Part shown: piece after piece, positions 9,515-17,941 of the stretch | Numbering within the stretch: position 1 is the stretch's first letter | Layout: each line of letters starts with the position of its first letter | From: Flavobacteriaceae bacterium PS02293 | Lineage (GTDB): Bacteria > Bacteroidota > Bacteroidia > Flavobacteriales > Weeksellaceae | Reading direction: 5' to 3' | Assembly (NCBI GenBank): GCA_029960045.1 | Contig: JASCOV010000004.1 | Location: 1-64,000 of the forward strand | Length of the DNA: 64,000 nucleotides | Notes under the pieces: generated by a model | What the model saw: only the letters and a program-made list of their open reading frames with translations | Told to the model about the DNA's origin: nothing | The model's database searches: none | Translations under genes and position numbers: made by a program

Positions 9515-11829
9515 CAGTCATCCTAAGCTTGATACTGTCATCCTGAGCTTGCCGAAGGATCTAAGGGGTGTGAAAGTAAAAGATGTTTCGACTGCACTTC
9601 GTTTCGCTCAACATGACAGGGGGATTCTAAGTTTGACACTGTCATCCTGAGCTTGTCGAAGGATCTCACAGTAACAAAGAGGAAAGATGCTTCCTTCGTC
9701 AGCATGACAGTTTCACAAGCTCAACAATGACAAATGGATGTCTTGAAAAAGTAGGGTTGTACTGTCCTCCTGAGCTTGCCGAAGGATCTCAAGAGAGTGA
9801 AAGCAAAGATGTTTCGACTACACTTCGTTTCGCTCAACATGACAGATAGACCCTAAGTTTGACACTGTCATCCTGAGCCTGCCGAAGGATCTCATAGTAA
9901 CAAAGAGGAAAGATGCTTCCTTCGTCAGCATGACAGTTGCACAAGCTCAACAGGACAAATGAATGTCTTGAAAAAGTAGGGTTGTACTGTCCTCCTGAGC
10001 TTGCCGAAGGATCTCAAGAGAGAGAAAGCAAAGATGTTTCGACTGCACTTCGTTTCGCTCAACATGACAGATAGACCCTAAGTTTGACACTGTCATCCTG
10101 AGCCTGTCGAAGGATCTCATAGTAACAAAGAGGAGAGATGCTTCCTTCGTCAGCATGACAGTTGCACAAGCTCAACATGACAAATGAATGTCTTGAAAAA
10201 GTAGGGTTGTACTGTCATCCTGAGCTTGTCGAAGGACCTCACAGTAACAAAGAGGAGAGATGCTTCCTTCGTTAGCATGACAGTTTCACAAGCTCAACAA
10301 TGACGAATGGATGTCTTGAAAGAGTAGGGTTACACTGTCATCCTGAGCTTGCCGAAGGATCTCACAGTTACAATGAGGAAAGATGCTTCCTTCGTCAGCA
10401 TGACAGTTGCACAAGCTCAACATAACAAGTGCCATAATTCGAAAGGCTATAATGAACAAAGTAATGTTGAAGGATTTATTAAAAAGGTAATCAAGATATG
10501 TACAAAACAAAAGGAACACATAACTATTATGTTTATATCCTTACCAATAAATACAAAACTGTTTTGTATATAGGGATAACAAACAATCTAAAAGAAAGAT
10601 TGTTTTGGCATAGAAATCCAGAAATCAATAGTCTGCATTTCACACATATATATAACTGTTATTATCTGATTTATTATGAACATTTTCTAGATGTAGATAT
10701 AGCAATTAAAAGAGAAAAACAGCTAAAAGGCTGGAGGAGAGAAAAGAAAGAAATATTAATCAAAGGGTTCAACCCAGAATGGAGATCATTAAATAACGAG
10801 ATATAAAAGAGATGCTTCCTTCGTCAGCATGACAATGGCAGCAGGAATAATAAATATATTGAAAGAGTAAAAAAGACACTATCATCCTAAGCTTATACTG
10901 TCATCCTGAGTTTGGCACTGTCATCCTTTAGTTTGACCCTGTCATCCTGAGCTTGCCGAAGGATCTTAAGAGAGTGAAAGCAAAGATGTTTCGACTGCAC
11001 TTCGTTTCGCTCAACCTGACAAGAGGGATCCTAAGTTTGACACTGTTGTTCTTGAGTTTGATACTGTCATCCTGAGCTTGTTGAAGGATCTAAGGGAGTG
11101 AAAGCAAAGATGTTTCGACTACACTTTGTTTCGCTCAACATGACAGATAGACCCTAAGTTTGACACTGTCATCCTTGAGTTTGATACTGTCATCCTGAGC
11201 CTGCCGAAGGATCTCATAGTAACAAAGAGGAGAGATGCTTCCTTCGTCAGCATGACAGTTGCACAAGCTCAACATGACAAATGAATGTCTTGAAAGAGTA
11301 GGGTTGCACTGTCATCCTGAGCTTGTCGAAGGACCTCAAGAGAGAGAAAGCAAGGATGTTTCGACTGCACTTCGTTTCGCTCAACATGACAGATAGACCC
11401 TAAGTTTGACACTGTCATCCTGAGCCTGCCGAAGGATCTCATAGTAACAAAGTGGAGAGATGCTTCCTCCGTCAGCATGACAGTTGCACAAGCTCAATAT
11501 GACAAACGGATGTCTTGAAAGAGTAGGTTACACTGTCATCCTGAGCTTGCCGAAGGATCTCATAGTAACAAAGAGGAAAGATGCTTCCTTCGTCAGCATG
11601 ACAGTTGCACAAGCTCAACATGACAAATGAATGTCTTGAAAGAGTAGGGTTGCACTGTCATCCTGAGCTTGCCGAAGGATCTCAAGAGAGTGAGAGCAAG
11701 GATGTTTCGACTGCACTTCGTTTCGCTCAACATGACAGATAGAACCTAAGTTTGACACTGTCATCCTGAGCCTGTCGAAGGATCTCACAGTAACAAAGAG
11801 GAGAGGTGCTTCCTTCGTCAGCATGACAG
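9515..11829. repeat. Array of palindromic REP-like repeats
   Basis: About 17 imperfect palindromes. Each starts CTGTCATCCTGAGC, continues TTGCCGAAGGATCT or TTGTCGAAGGATCT, and ends in ATGACAG, so the ends pair. Two types alternate. Type A ends with a TTTCGACTGCACTTCG motif then GCTCAACATGACAG (about 7 copies). Type B ends GATGCTTCCTTCGTCAGC then ATGACAG (about 10 copies). A+B form a higher-order unit with a period of 225 bp (9762, 9987, 10212). The array is interrupted at about 10410-10806 by a GIY-YIG gene; a half type-B unit (10807-10836) abuts its 3' end. Antisense reading frames here are by-products of the repeats. Confidence 0.9.
10498..10806 (+). CDS. GIY-YIG nuclease family protein
   Basis: A 102-residue single-domain GIY-YIG protein of the small YhbQ/UPF0213-like type. 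YYVYILTN (about 10-17) is the 'GIY' strand and YIGITNNLKERL (about 24-35) holds the 'YIG' strand and the conserved Arg. KREKQLKGWRREKK (about 72-85) supplies the conserved helix with the catalytic-type Glu. These proteins are predicted metal-dependent endonucleases; cellular role mostly unknown. It is the only gene inside the REP-like array. Its AT-rich sequence differs from the flanking repeats, and a partial repeat begins directly after its stop codon, which suggests the gene and repeats moved or expanded together. Confidence 0.85.
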   Translation: MYKTKGTHNYYVYILTNKYKTVLYIGITNNLKERLFWHRNPEINSLHFTHIYNCYYLIYYEHFLDVDIAIKREKQLKGWRREKKEILIKGFNPEWRSLNNEI

Positions 11830-11935
11830 TGATACAAGTTCAGTAGGGCGACGGAAAAAAAGCAGGCTAAAAGCTTCTTCAGAGGTTTGGTATAGCAACT
11901 GAAAAAATGAAATTAAAAACACACATCACAATAAA

Positions 11936-12451
11936 ATGAAAAATATTCTATTAGCTTTAATAAGCATAACAACAATCACAGTGAAGTCCCAAGTGGCAAT
12001 AGGTAAAACTTCGGTGACTAATACATCTGTCTCTCTGGAGTTCACAGATGCCGAGAAAAAAGGAATCATCCTGCCTTATGTAGAAGATAAGTCTGCTATT
12101 GCAGAGAATGGTTCTGTCATCTTTGATAATGCGGATCATAAAGTGAAATACCTAAAAGACAACAGCTGGTTTGATCTCTCGATAGATACCACTGGTAAGT
12201 CTGATATGACTATCCAACAAGATAAAACGGAGCTTACTACTTCCAAAACAGGAATCGGAACCAACAGTGGGACAGATTCTACCAACGGTATTCTGGTACT
12301 TACAGATGCAGATAAAGCTATGATACTGCCAAGGGTGGCTAGCCCACATCTTAATATCATCAATCCGGCATCCGGAATGATGGCTTATGATACCACAAAA
12401 AAACAACTGGCTGTATATAACGGGACTGTCTGGTCTTTTTGGAAACCTTAA
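11936..12451 (+). CDS. Small secreted protein of surface-protein locus
   Basis: A 171-residue protein with a clear signal peptide (about 1-19: LLALISITTITVKSQ) and a low-complexity Thr/Ser-rich body. The motif GMMAYDTTKKQLAVYNGTVW near the C-terminus matches the end of the giant protein (GMMVYDTTNKCLKIYT). Proteins ending this way are frequent companions of large surface proteins in Chryseobacterium; a role as fibre tip or accessory is possible but not shown. It lies downstream of the REP array on the same strand as the two secreted proteins. No enzymatic motif is seen. Confidence 0.75.
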   Translation: MKNILLALISITTITVKSQVAIGKTSVTNTSVSLEFTDAEKKGIILPYVEDKSAIAENGSVIFDNADHKVKYLKDNSWFDLSIDTTGKSDMTIQQDKTELTTSKTGIGTNSGTDSTNGILVLTDADKAMILPRVASPHLNIINPASGMMAYDTTKKQLAVYNGTVWSFWKP

Positions 12452-12667
12452 TTCAACATTATTACAAGCGCTTTTAGTCAATCATAATCTTCTTTTGTTG
12501 AGGATGATTATAGAAATACATGAGTATAAGTTCATTAATAAAAAAGAAAAATACCAATCACTTAAAAAACGAATATTTAGTTGTTAAAATCCGAAGAGGG
12601 TTTTTTCATAGGAGGAAATTAGAATAGCAACTTTGGAGCTGGAGACAGAATGGTATGATTTTTTAGG

Positions 12668-12895
12668 GTGTATACTCAGCATCTTATATTATTTGCCCCA
12701 CCAGCGTCTTTAAATCAAGAGAAGATTTACAATTCGGCTTTACCTCAATTTCGTAAAAATATTTATACTAAAGAGGTTATTGATTTCATATTAGAACAAA
12801 TAAACAGCAACGAAAAAACAAAATCACAAATCATAGCAGAATATAGAATACCAAAAACAACACTACACAAATGGATAGAAAAATACCAAGGTTAA
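12668..12895 (+). CDS. Small transposase-like helix-turn-helix ORF (remnant)
   Basis: A 75-codon frame whose second half (YTKEVIDFILEQINSNEKT, then SQIIAEYRIPKTTLHKWIEK) has the spacing of a helix-turn-helix as found in transposase-type DNA-binding domains. The N-terminal 25 residues do not look like part of such a domain, so the real start may be further in. It overlaps the next frame (12871) by 25 bp. With the broken frame downstream it probably represents a decayed mobile-element-type gene pair. It may not be expressed. Confidence 0.45.
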   Translation: MYTQHLILFAPPASLNQEKIYNSALPQFRKNIYTKEVIDFILEQINSNEKTKSQIIAEYRIPKTTLHKWIEKYQG

Positions 12896-13230
12896 GGCCA
12901 GACTACAAGCGCATCTATAAGGATATTATCGATAAAAAAAATCCGGATAAAAAAAAGGAATGTAAAAATCTACTTAGTAAAGATGAATTGTCCGTTTTTG
13001 ATATATTAGAGTTGAATAGACGAATCTTTGAAAACGGTTTACAAGATATTGAAATTGAAAATCAAAAATTCTGATCATACAAAGAATCAGATATTTTACA
13101 AATCCTAGACTATCAATATAAAAATAATTTGAATAACAGTCAAGTAGCCAATTATTTCAATACAAGTAGAAATACGATTGCAAAATGGAGGAAGATCTTC
13201 AAGTTCGATAATTTACCGATCAAAATTTAA
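12871..13230 (+). pseudogene. Transposase-like HTH protein, broken by in-frame TGA
   Basis: One continuous frame of 119 codons interrupted by TGA at 13072-13074. The first part (67 codons: YKRIYKDIIDKKNPDKKKEC ... IENQKF) is followed in the same frame by SYKESDILQILDYQYKNNLN, then SQVANYFNTSRNTIAKWRKIFK and a TAA stop at 13228. The last section is a textbook helix-turn-helix. From recall, intact Chryseobacterium relatives read NQKHKSY or NQKHRSY at the junction, so the TGA most likely replaces CGA (Arg). Such short proteins are often annotated as transposase-like and commonly accompany large surface-protein loci. Confidence 0.65.
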
Positions 13231-13353
13231 ATTTATAATTGAAATTCCTTATTCTGTTATATTAAAATAAATATGGTATAACAGAAGTGAAACTCCGTAC
13301 AGGAAAAATCCAAATTATAAACAGATGAACTTAAGATTCAAAGATTTTTGTTT

Positions 13354-13962
13354 TTATAATATCATTTCATCAGCAAAAACTTTCCATTGGATTTTTGACA
13401 TTCCGAACATTCCGCCGACTGCAATCATAAGATTTCTGATTTTCCCAGTGAAATTGGTATTCATATTAGGAGTTTCATTCCTGCCGTATATTCCTATTTT
13501 AATATATTTTGATCCTCTCGAAATTCTAAAAGTGGAAGAAGAATTTTGTGAATAGAAATGTGCAATATGATTACTATTGCTTTTCGGAACTAAAGTTGGT
13601 TCACAGATCATTGTGGTACTTTCTATTTCTCCTGCGGTTAGATAGTGATTACTTATTTTTATAATTTTCACCCAATCATAACCTTTCGATTCAGGATTTC
13701 CAGGTCCGGGAATATTAATTCTAATCAGATCATTTTCTTTGGGGATTCTATTAATATGATTTCCAAATGAATCATAAAGTTTAAATTCCGCAGACTTTTC
13801 TTTGCAGAATTCTTTCCATTGATTAATATCTAAAAATCTTGTTTTTAAAATTTCAAAATTCTGATGAGTCGTTTCTGTAGATTCAAAAAATCGTTTGCTT
13901 TCGGTGTCGTGAAAGCTCCCTTTTTTCTGTTCTGGAATGCCGATGATTACTTTTGGTTTCAT
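13354..13962 (-). CDS. Conserved hypothetical protein
   Basis: A 202-residue soluble protein with no signal peptide or membrane segment. It begins MKPKVIIGIPEQKKGSFHD, has a central section with FKLYDSFGNHINRIPKENDL and INIPGPGNPESKGYDWVKII, and ends in a Gly/Met-rich tail (LMIAVGGMFGMSKIQWKVF). I do not recognise a characterised family, although similar proteins are, from recall, present in flavobacteria. It is transcribed alone, convergent with the HTH remnant and downstream of the DUF892 gene on the same strand (gap of about 70 bp), so co-transcription with it is possible. Confidence 0.6.
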   Translation of the reverse strand: MKPKVIIGIPEQKKGSFHDTESKRFFESTETTHQNFEILKTRFLDINQWKEFCKEKSAEFKLYDSFGNHINRIPKENDLIRINIPGPGNPESKGYDWVKIIKISNHYLTAGEIESTTMICEPTLVPKSNSNHIAHFYSQNSSSTFRISRGSKYIKIGIYGRNETPNMNTNFTGKIRNLMIAVGGMFGMSKIQWKVFADEMIL

Positions 13963-14034
13963 TTAGTTTTTTCAGATTAATAAAGTTTTTAATAAAAATA
14001 AATTCCGGAATTACCGGAATTTATTCTATTGTTT

Positions 14035-14631
14035 TTATTTAGCCTTGGAATTGAGATTTGTATCCGCAATACTTGTGAGTAATTCGTCACATTTCTTTTC
14101 TTCTTCCAAAGTTTCCAATAAGTTTTTGAGACATTTTTTCTCTTTAAGAACTTTTGCAAATGCAGCTAATGTTCCGTAAGTCGCAATCTCATAATGTTCT
14201 ACTTTTTGAGAAGCTGCAATAATTCCTGCATCTCTCACTGCGCCTGGCTGTGTTTCTTCTATAATGCTTGTTCCTTCGTCTAAAAGACCTTGCATTGCAT
14301 CACATTTTTTTGCCTGAGCTTTTTTGCCAATCGCTTTGAAACAGTCTTCTAATCTGGCAACATGATTTTTAGTCTGAGCAAGATGATCGCTGATTGCGGC
14401 TTTCAGTTTTGCATCTGTTGCATTTTTATGCATTTTCGGAAGAGCCTTCGTGAGCGCTTTTTCTGCCCAATAGATGTCTTTCAAACTATCTTCGAAAAGA
14501 TCTTTTAATTCTTTTGCTGCATCTTTTTTTGCAGGTGTTTTTCTGGCTGTTGCGGTTTTCGAAGTTGTAGATTTTGCAGGCGTTCTTTTAGAAACTGTTG
14601 CCTTTTTGGTTGTTGTAGCTTTAGTTGCCAT
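14035..14631 (-). CDS. DUF892 (YciF-like) ferritin-like protein
   Basis: A four-helix ferritin-like protein of the DUF892/YciE-YciF family, linked to stress responses; exact activity unsettled. The start is placed at ATG 14631 (MATKATTTKKATVSK), 17 codons inside the longest frame, because the upstream codons look like leader. Residues about 1-38 form a Lys/Ala/Thr-rich, histone-tail-like extension (TPAKSTTSKTATARKTPAKK), which could bind nucleic acid. The domain follows (about 40-195): ELKDLFEDSLKDIYWAEKAL, LARLEDCFK-like helices with conserved Glu and His (VEHYEIATYGTLAAFAK) suited to a di-metal site. The basic tail is longer than in the E. coli proteins. Confidence 0.85.
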   Translation of the reverse strand: MATKATTTKKATVSKRTPAKSTTSKTATARKTPAKKDAAKELKDLFEDSLKDIYWAEKALTKALPKMHKNATDAKLKAAISDHLAQTKNHVARLEDCFKAIGKKAQAKKCDAMQGLLDEGTSIIEETQPGAVRDAGIIAASQKVEHYEIATYGTLAAFAKVLKEKKCLKNLLETLEEEKKCDELLTSIADTNLNSKAK

Positions 14632-14939
14632 AATAATATTTTTGTTTGGTTTGTGGTTTCTTACTTTCAACATATATGCCAAGATTAATTTTATTAATTA
14701 TTTGAATTTTAATTAATTACGAAATATGGTCAACCTGCTTATTGGAAGACTTTATCATATTTTGAAATTTGAATTTTTTATAAATAATAAATCTCACACT
14801 ATAATAATATTGAAAATTTTAAGTTCTAAATGAATGTGGAATCGTTATACAAAATGCTTTATAGTTATCAATTCTTAAATGGATAACTCAATGAAATTAA
14901 CATAAGTTTACCAAAATAGTGTCTTCCAATTAATTATCT

Positions 14940-14947
14940 TACCTTTG
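14940..14947 (+). promoter_or_regulatory. Promoter -7 box of acyl-CoA dehydrogenase gene
   Basis: TACCTTTG fits the Bacteroidota -7 consensus TAnnTTTG. No good TTG sits at the usual distance upstream. Transcription from about 14953 would leave a leader of roughly 110 nt before ATG 15064. Nothing else is seen in the 14683-15063 gap. Confidence 0.5.
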
Positions 14948-15063
14948 CGTTATTATTTATAATTGTGAAGCTGCTGAATTATCGTAATGATTCAATTGCC
15001 ATTCGTTTCACATTATTTTTTTTGCTGTAATGATGGCTTGCAGCATTTTATCTCTCAAACTAT

Positions 15064-16575
15064 ATGAATGCACTAGCATTGGATTTACCTACGGATTCTT
15101 ATACAGAATTCCTTAACCGTTTCAAAACTTCACTTTCATCTCTTTTTCAAAAAGAAAATATAGATGAGTTAAGTCTTTCGCGAGGACTACCTCCGAATGT
15201 CTGGAAAGAAATTTTCAATTTGAAGCCGTTATCCGTTGCTATTCCAAAAGAATTTGGAGGTAGAGGCGTGAAGGTGAAAGAATGTCTTGGGATTCTGTCC
15301 GCTGCATCATATGAATCATTACCATTGTCTTTGACATTCGGGATTAATATTGCGCTTTTTCTTGAGCCTTTGGCAAAATATGGAAACAATATTATAAAAG
15401 GAGATATCTTCAAACATTTTCTGGATTACGGTGCAATGGGTGGTTTGATGATTACCGAGCCGGAATACGGAAGTGATGCACTTAGTATGCGTACTCAGAA
15501 TCAATTGATTGATAATGAGTATCACGTAAAAGGTACAAAACACTGGCAAGGTCTTACAGGTCTGGCAAATTATTGGTTAATCACTTCCAGAAATGCAAAT
15601 GCAGAAGGCAATCTTGGAAGAGATGTTGATTTCTTCATTGCCAATACACACAAGCCAAATCAAAATATAGAAGTTTTAGAATATTATGACAACGCGGGAT
15701 TGTATATGATTCCTTACGGTCTTAATAAAGTGGATATCAAAGTTCCGGAAGAAAATAAATTAATTCCGGAATCTACAGGTCTTAAATTAATGCTTGATGT
15801 TCTTCACAGAAGCAGATTCCAGTTTCCCGGAATGGGAATGGGATTCCTGAAAAGAATGATGGACGAGGCGACCACACATTGCAAAGAAAGAATCGTTGGA
15901 GCTTCTAATCTTTTTTCTTTGGACCAGGTTCAGTTTCAATTAGCAAAAATGCAATCTTTCTTCACGCTTTGTTCTGCAATGTGTGCTAAGAGTTGTAAAG
16001 TGAGTGGAATAGATCATGATGTTTCCGGAAGCGGTGTGCACGCAAATAGTATGAAGGCTTTGGTAACAGATATGATGCAGGAATCTGCACAAATGCTGGT
16101 TCAGCTTTCTGGCGGAAAAGGTTACAGATTGAGCCACATTGGTGGACGTGGAATTATGGATAGTCGTCCTTTCCAAATCTTTGAAGGTTCAAATGAGATG
16201 CTTTACACGCAAATTTCAGAAGGAATTTTAAAGGATATGAAGAAGAAAAAAACGGAGAACTTCGGAGAATACCTTTCTATTAATGAATTGACCAGCAATG
16301 CTGTAAAACTTTATAAAAAGGAATTTGATTTTACAATCGGTGGTCCAATTTCTCAGAGAAAAATGATTGACCTTGGGAAAGTAGTTGCGAGAGTCGTGAC
16401 AGTAAATGACCTTTTGGAATTGAATAACGAAGGCTTCAGTCAGCAATTGACAGATAATTCTATCGAAATGGTAAGACAGGAGATTGTAATGCTTTTAGCT
16501 TCTCTTCAGCATCATAAAGACATCAGTGCATTATGTGATATTGGCGACAATACAGATTGGATGGCATTTGCATAA
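15064..16575 (+). CDS. Acyl-CoA dehydrogenase family protein
   Basis: A 503-residue flavoprotein of the acyl-CoA dehydrogenase fold, expected to bind FAD and oxidise an acyl thioester at C2-C3. It has the N-terminal helical domain (IPKEFGGRGV near 60), the middle beta domain with the flavin-binding stretch MITEPEYGSDA (about 133-143) and HWQGLTGLANYW, and the C-terminal helical domain with QLSGGKGYRLSH and IFEGSNEML (about 375). It is longer than typical ACADs (about 380-400), with about 100 extra C-terminal residues. It stands alone between a terminator (16593) and an upstream promoter. The natural substrate cannot be told from sequence. Confidence 0.85.
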   Translation: MNALALDLPTDSYTEFLNRFKTSLSSLFQKENIDELSLSRGLPPNVWKEIFNLKPLSVAIPKEFGGRGVKVKECLGILSAASYESLPLSLTFGINIALFLEPLAKYGNNIIKGDIFKHFLDYGAMGGLMITEPEYGSDALSMRTQNQLIDNEYHVKGTKHWQGLTGLANYWLITSRNANAEGNLGRDVDFFIANTHKPNQNIEVLEYYDNAGLYMIPYGLNKVDIKVPEENKLIPESTGLKLMLDVLHRSRFQFPGMGMGFLKRMMDEATTHCKERIVGASNLFSLDQVQFQLAKMQSFFTLCSAMCAKSCKVSGIDHDVSGSGVHANSMKALVTDMMQESAQMLVQLSGGKGYRLSHIGGRGIMDSRPFQIFEGSNEMLYTQISEGILKDMKKKKTENFGEYLSINELTSNAVKLYKKEFDFTIGGPISQRKMIDLGKVVARVVTVNDLLELNNEGFSQQLTDNSIEMVRQEIVMLLASLQHHKDISALCDIGDNTDWMAFA

Positions 16576-16592
16576 TCGAATATAAAAAAGTT

Positions 16593-16628
16593 AAAGACCT
16601 CAAGGCTAATCGTTTTGAGGTCTTTTTT
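16593..16628 (+). terminator. Terminator of acyl-CoA dehydrogenase gene
   Basis: AAAGACCTCAA pairs with TTGAGGTCTTT across a short loop and runs into seven T. Confidence 0.85.
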
Positions 16629-16714
16629 TATTGATGAATTTTCAATAATATTTAAAATTAATATTAAATTGAAAATCAAATATTTAAAAATGTGAAAGTT
16701 TCATAAATTTGTTG

Positions 16715-16722
16715 TATATTTG
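16715..16722 (+). promoter_or_regulatory. Probable promoter of cold-shock operon
   Basis: TATATTTG fits TAnnTTTG. Transcription from about 16728 gives a leader of some 210 nt before ATG 16943. Long structured leaders are typical of cold-shock mRNAs; the leader is rich in runs of T and short complementary segments. Confidence 0.5.
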
Positions 16723-16942
16723 CATTATAATTTATAAAAAGAGGTGTCTGCCTTGCTTTTTCTGTTACAGTTTAGAATACCAATTTTTCTCTCCCCAGTT
16801 TTCGCTTACAGTACCAATTTTAAATTTTAATTGTGAAATTAAAATCTTTTGTTGACCTCGATTTTTAAATTATAACCAAATAGTTCCCGTGGAAAAGGAA
16901 TTATCATCACAATAAAATATTAATATAATACTTAAATAATTT

Positions 16943-17365
16943 ATGGCAGATTCTTTCTCCAAAAAAGAAAATTTCAAGAAAAAAATCGCAAAACAAAAAG
17001 AAAAGGCTATTCGTCGTGAAGAGCGCAAGTCCAATAATGACAAAGGTAAAGAAACAGAATTTATGTATGTGGATGCATACGGAAGATTGACTTCTACACC
17101 GCCAGAAGAAAGATTGGAAGTAAACTTGGATGATATCCAACTAGGTGCAGCGCCTATCGAAGCCGAAGAAGCTGTGAAGACAGGAATTGTAACATTCTTT
17201 AGCGAGAAAGGTTACGGTTTTATTACAGAGGATGGTAACAAGGAAAACGTTTTCTTCCATAGCAACAACTGTGTGCACTTGGTGAAAAAAGGAAACAAAG
17301 TATCTTTCGAAAAAGAAAGGTCGCCAAAAGGTTACTCCGCTATCAACATTCAACTTATCAAATAG
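16943..17365 (+). CDS. Cold-shock domain protein with basic N-terminal extension
   Basis: A 140-residue RNA-binding protein. The C-terminal cold-shock domain (about 78-140) has GIVTFFSEKGYGFITEDG with RNP1-type KGYGFI, and ENVFFHSNN as RNP2. The N-terminal about 40 residues are charged and helical (FKKKIAKQKEKAIRREERK), and a linker contains FMYVDAYGRLTSTPPEER. This extended type is typical of Bacteroidota and could act as an RNA chaperone or helicase partner. It is followed after 34 bp by a second, minimal cold-shock gene, so the two probably form an operon. Confidence 0.9.
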   Translation: MADSFSKKENFKKKIAKQKEKAIRREERKSNNDKGKETEFMYVDAYGRLTSTPPEERLEVNLDDIQLGAAPIEAEEAVKTGIVTFFSEKGYGFITEDGNKENVFFHSNNCVHLVKKGNKVSFEKERSPKGYSAINIQLIK

Positions 17366-17399
17366 ATAATAATAACAACAATTTTTTAATTACATTACA

Positions 17400-17594
17400 A
17401 TGCAAGAAGGCACAGTAAAATTTTTCAACGAAACAAAAGGTTTCGGATTTATTTCTCCATCAGCTGGAGGAGACGACATCTTTGTACATTCATCAGGTTT
17501 AGTTAGCAGAAACATTCGTGAGAATGACAAAGTAACTTTTGAAGTACAAAAAGGACAAAAAGGATTAAACGCAGTTAATGTAAAACTTGCGTAA
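17400..17594 (+). CDS. Cold-shock protein, CspA family
   Basis: A 64-residue single cold-shock domain: GTVKFFNETKGFGFISPSAG carries RNP1 (KGFGFI) and DDIFVHSSGL carries RNP2, with the usual aromatic surface for single-stranded RNA/DNA. It should melt RNA secondary structure at low temperature. It is 34 bp downstream of the extended cold-shock gene and is followed by a strong terminator, which ends the operon. Confidence 0.93.
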   Translation: MQEGTVKFFNETKGFGFISPSAGGDDIFVHSSGLVSRNIRENDKVTFEVQKGQKGLNAVNVKLA

Positions 17595-17622
17595 GCATAA
17601 AAGTTTTTCCTATGAAAATGGT

Positions 17623-17656
17623 AAGCTCCGAAGTGATTCGGAGCTTATTTTTTTGG
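17623..17656 (+). terminator. Terminator of cold-shock operon
   Basis: AAGCTCCGAA pairs with TTCGGAGCTT around GTGA and is followed by ATTTTTTT. It lies inside the longest possible frame of the SemiSWEET gene and therefore argues for the later start of that gene. Confidence 0.9.
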
Positions 17657-17671
17657 CTCTATTTTGGATTG

Positions 17672-17941
17672 ATGACAAGTATGGACGAAAACTTACTCGG
17701 AATTATCGCAGGTATCCTGACATCGGTCGCAATGATGCCACAACTTATCAAAGTCATTAGAGAAAAAAACGTAGAAGACATTTCGGTCGTGATGTTGCTG
17801 GTCTTGATTTCCGGACTTTCACTGTGGGTTTGGTACGGAATCCTGAAAGATGAGTTGCCAATTATCTTATCAAATGGTTTTTCAATTTTGGTAAATCTAA
17901 CTTTACTGATATGCTGTTTTATCTTCAAAAAGAAAAACTAA
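17672..17941 (+). CDS. SemiSWEET family sugar transporter
   Basis: A small three-helix membrane protein of the SemiSWEET/PQ-loop family, which dimerises to move sugars across the inner membrane. Start set at 17672 (MTSMDENLLG; ATG 17681 is an alternative) because the longer frame from 17612 runs through the cold-shock terminator. Helix 1 holds the PQ motif (ILTSVAMMPQLIKVIREK), helix 2 is VVMLLVLISGLSLWVWYGI and helix 3 is NGFSILVNLTLLICCFIF, with a Lys-rich tail. Length (about 89 residues) is usual for the family. It overlaps the last codons of the convergent pdeM gene by 4 bp. Confidence 0.88.
   Translation: MTSMDENLLGIIAGILTSVAMMPQLIKVIREKNVEDISVVMLLVLISGLSLWVWYGILKDELPIILSNGFSILVNLTLLICCFIFKKKN

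Noticed and set aside
9947..11824. Several antisense reading frames of about 69 codons in the repeat array
   Set aside because: They are near-identical frames generated by the palindromic repeats, with no start signals or protein-like composition.
9515..11829. CRISPR array
   Set aside because: Repeats are palindromes of two alternating types with uneven spacing and near-identical intervening sequence; there are no unique spacers and no cas genes.
13325..13555. A 76-codon plus-strand frame
   Set aside because: It is the complement of the conserved minus-strand gene 13354-13962.
17612..17671. Longer N-terminus for the SemiSWEET gene
   Set aside because: This segment contains the cold-shock operon terminator; the family starts near MTSMDENLLG.
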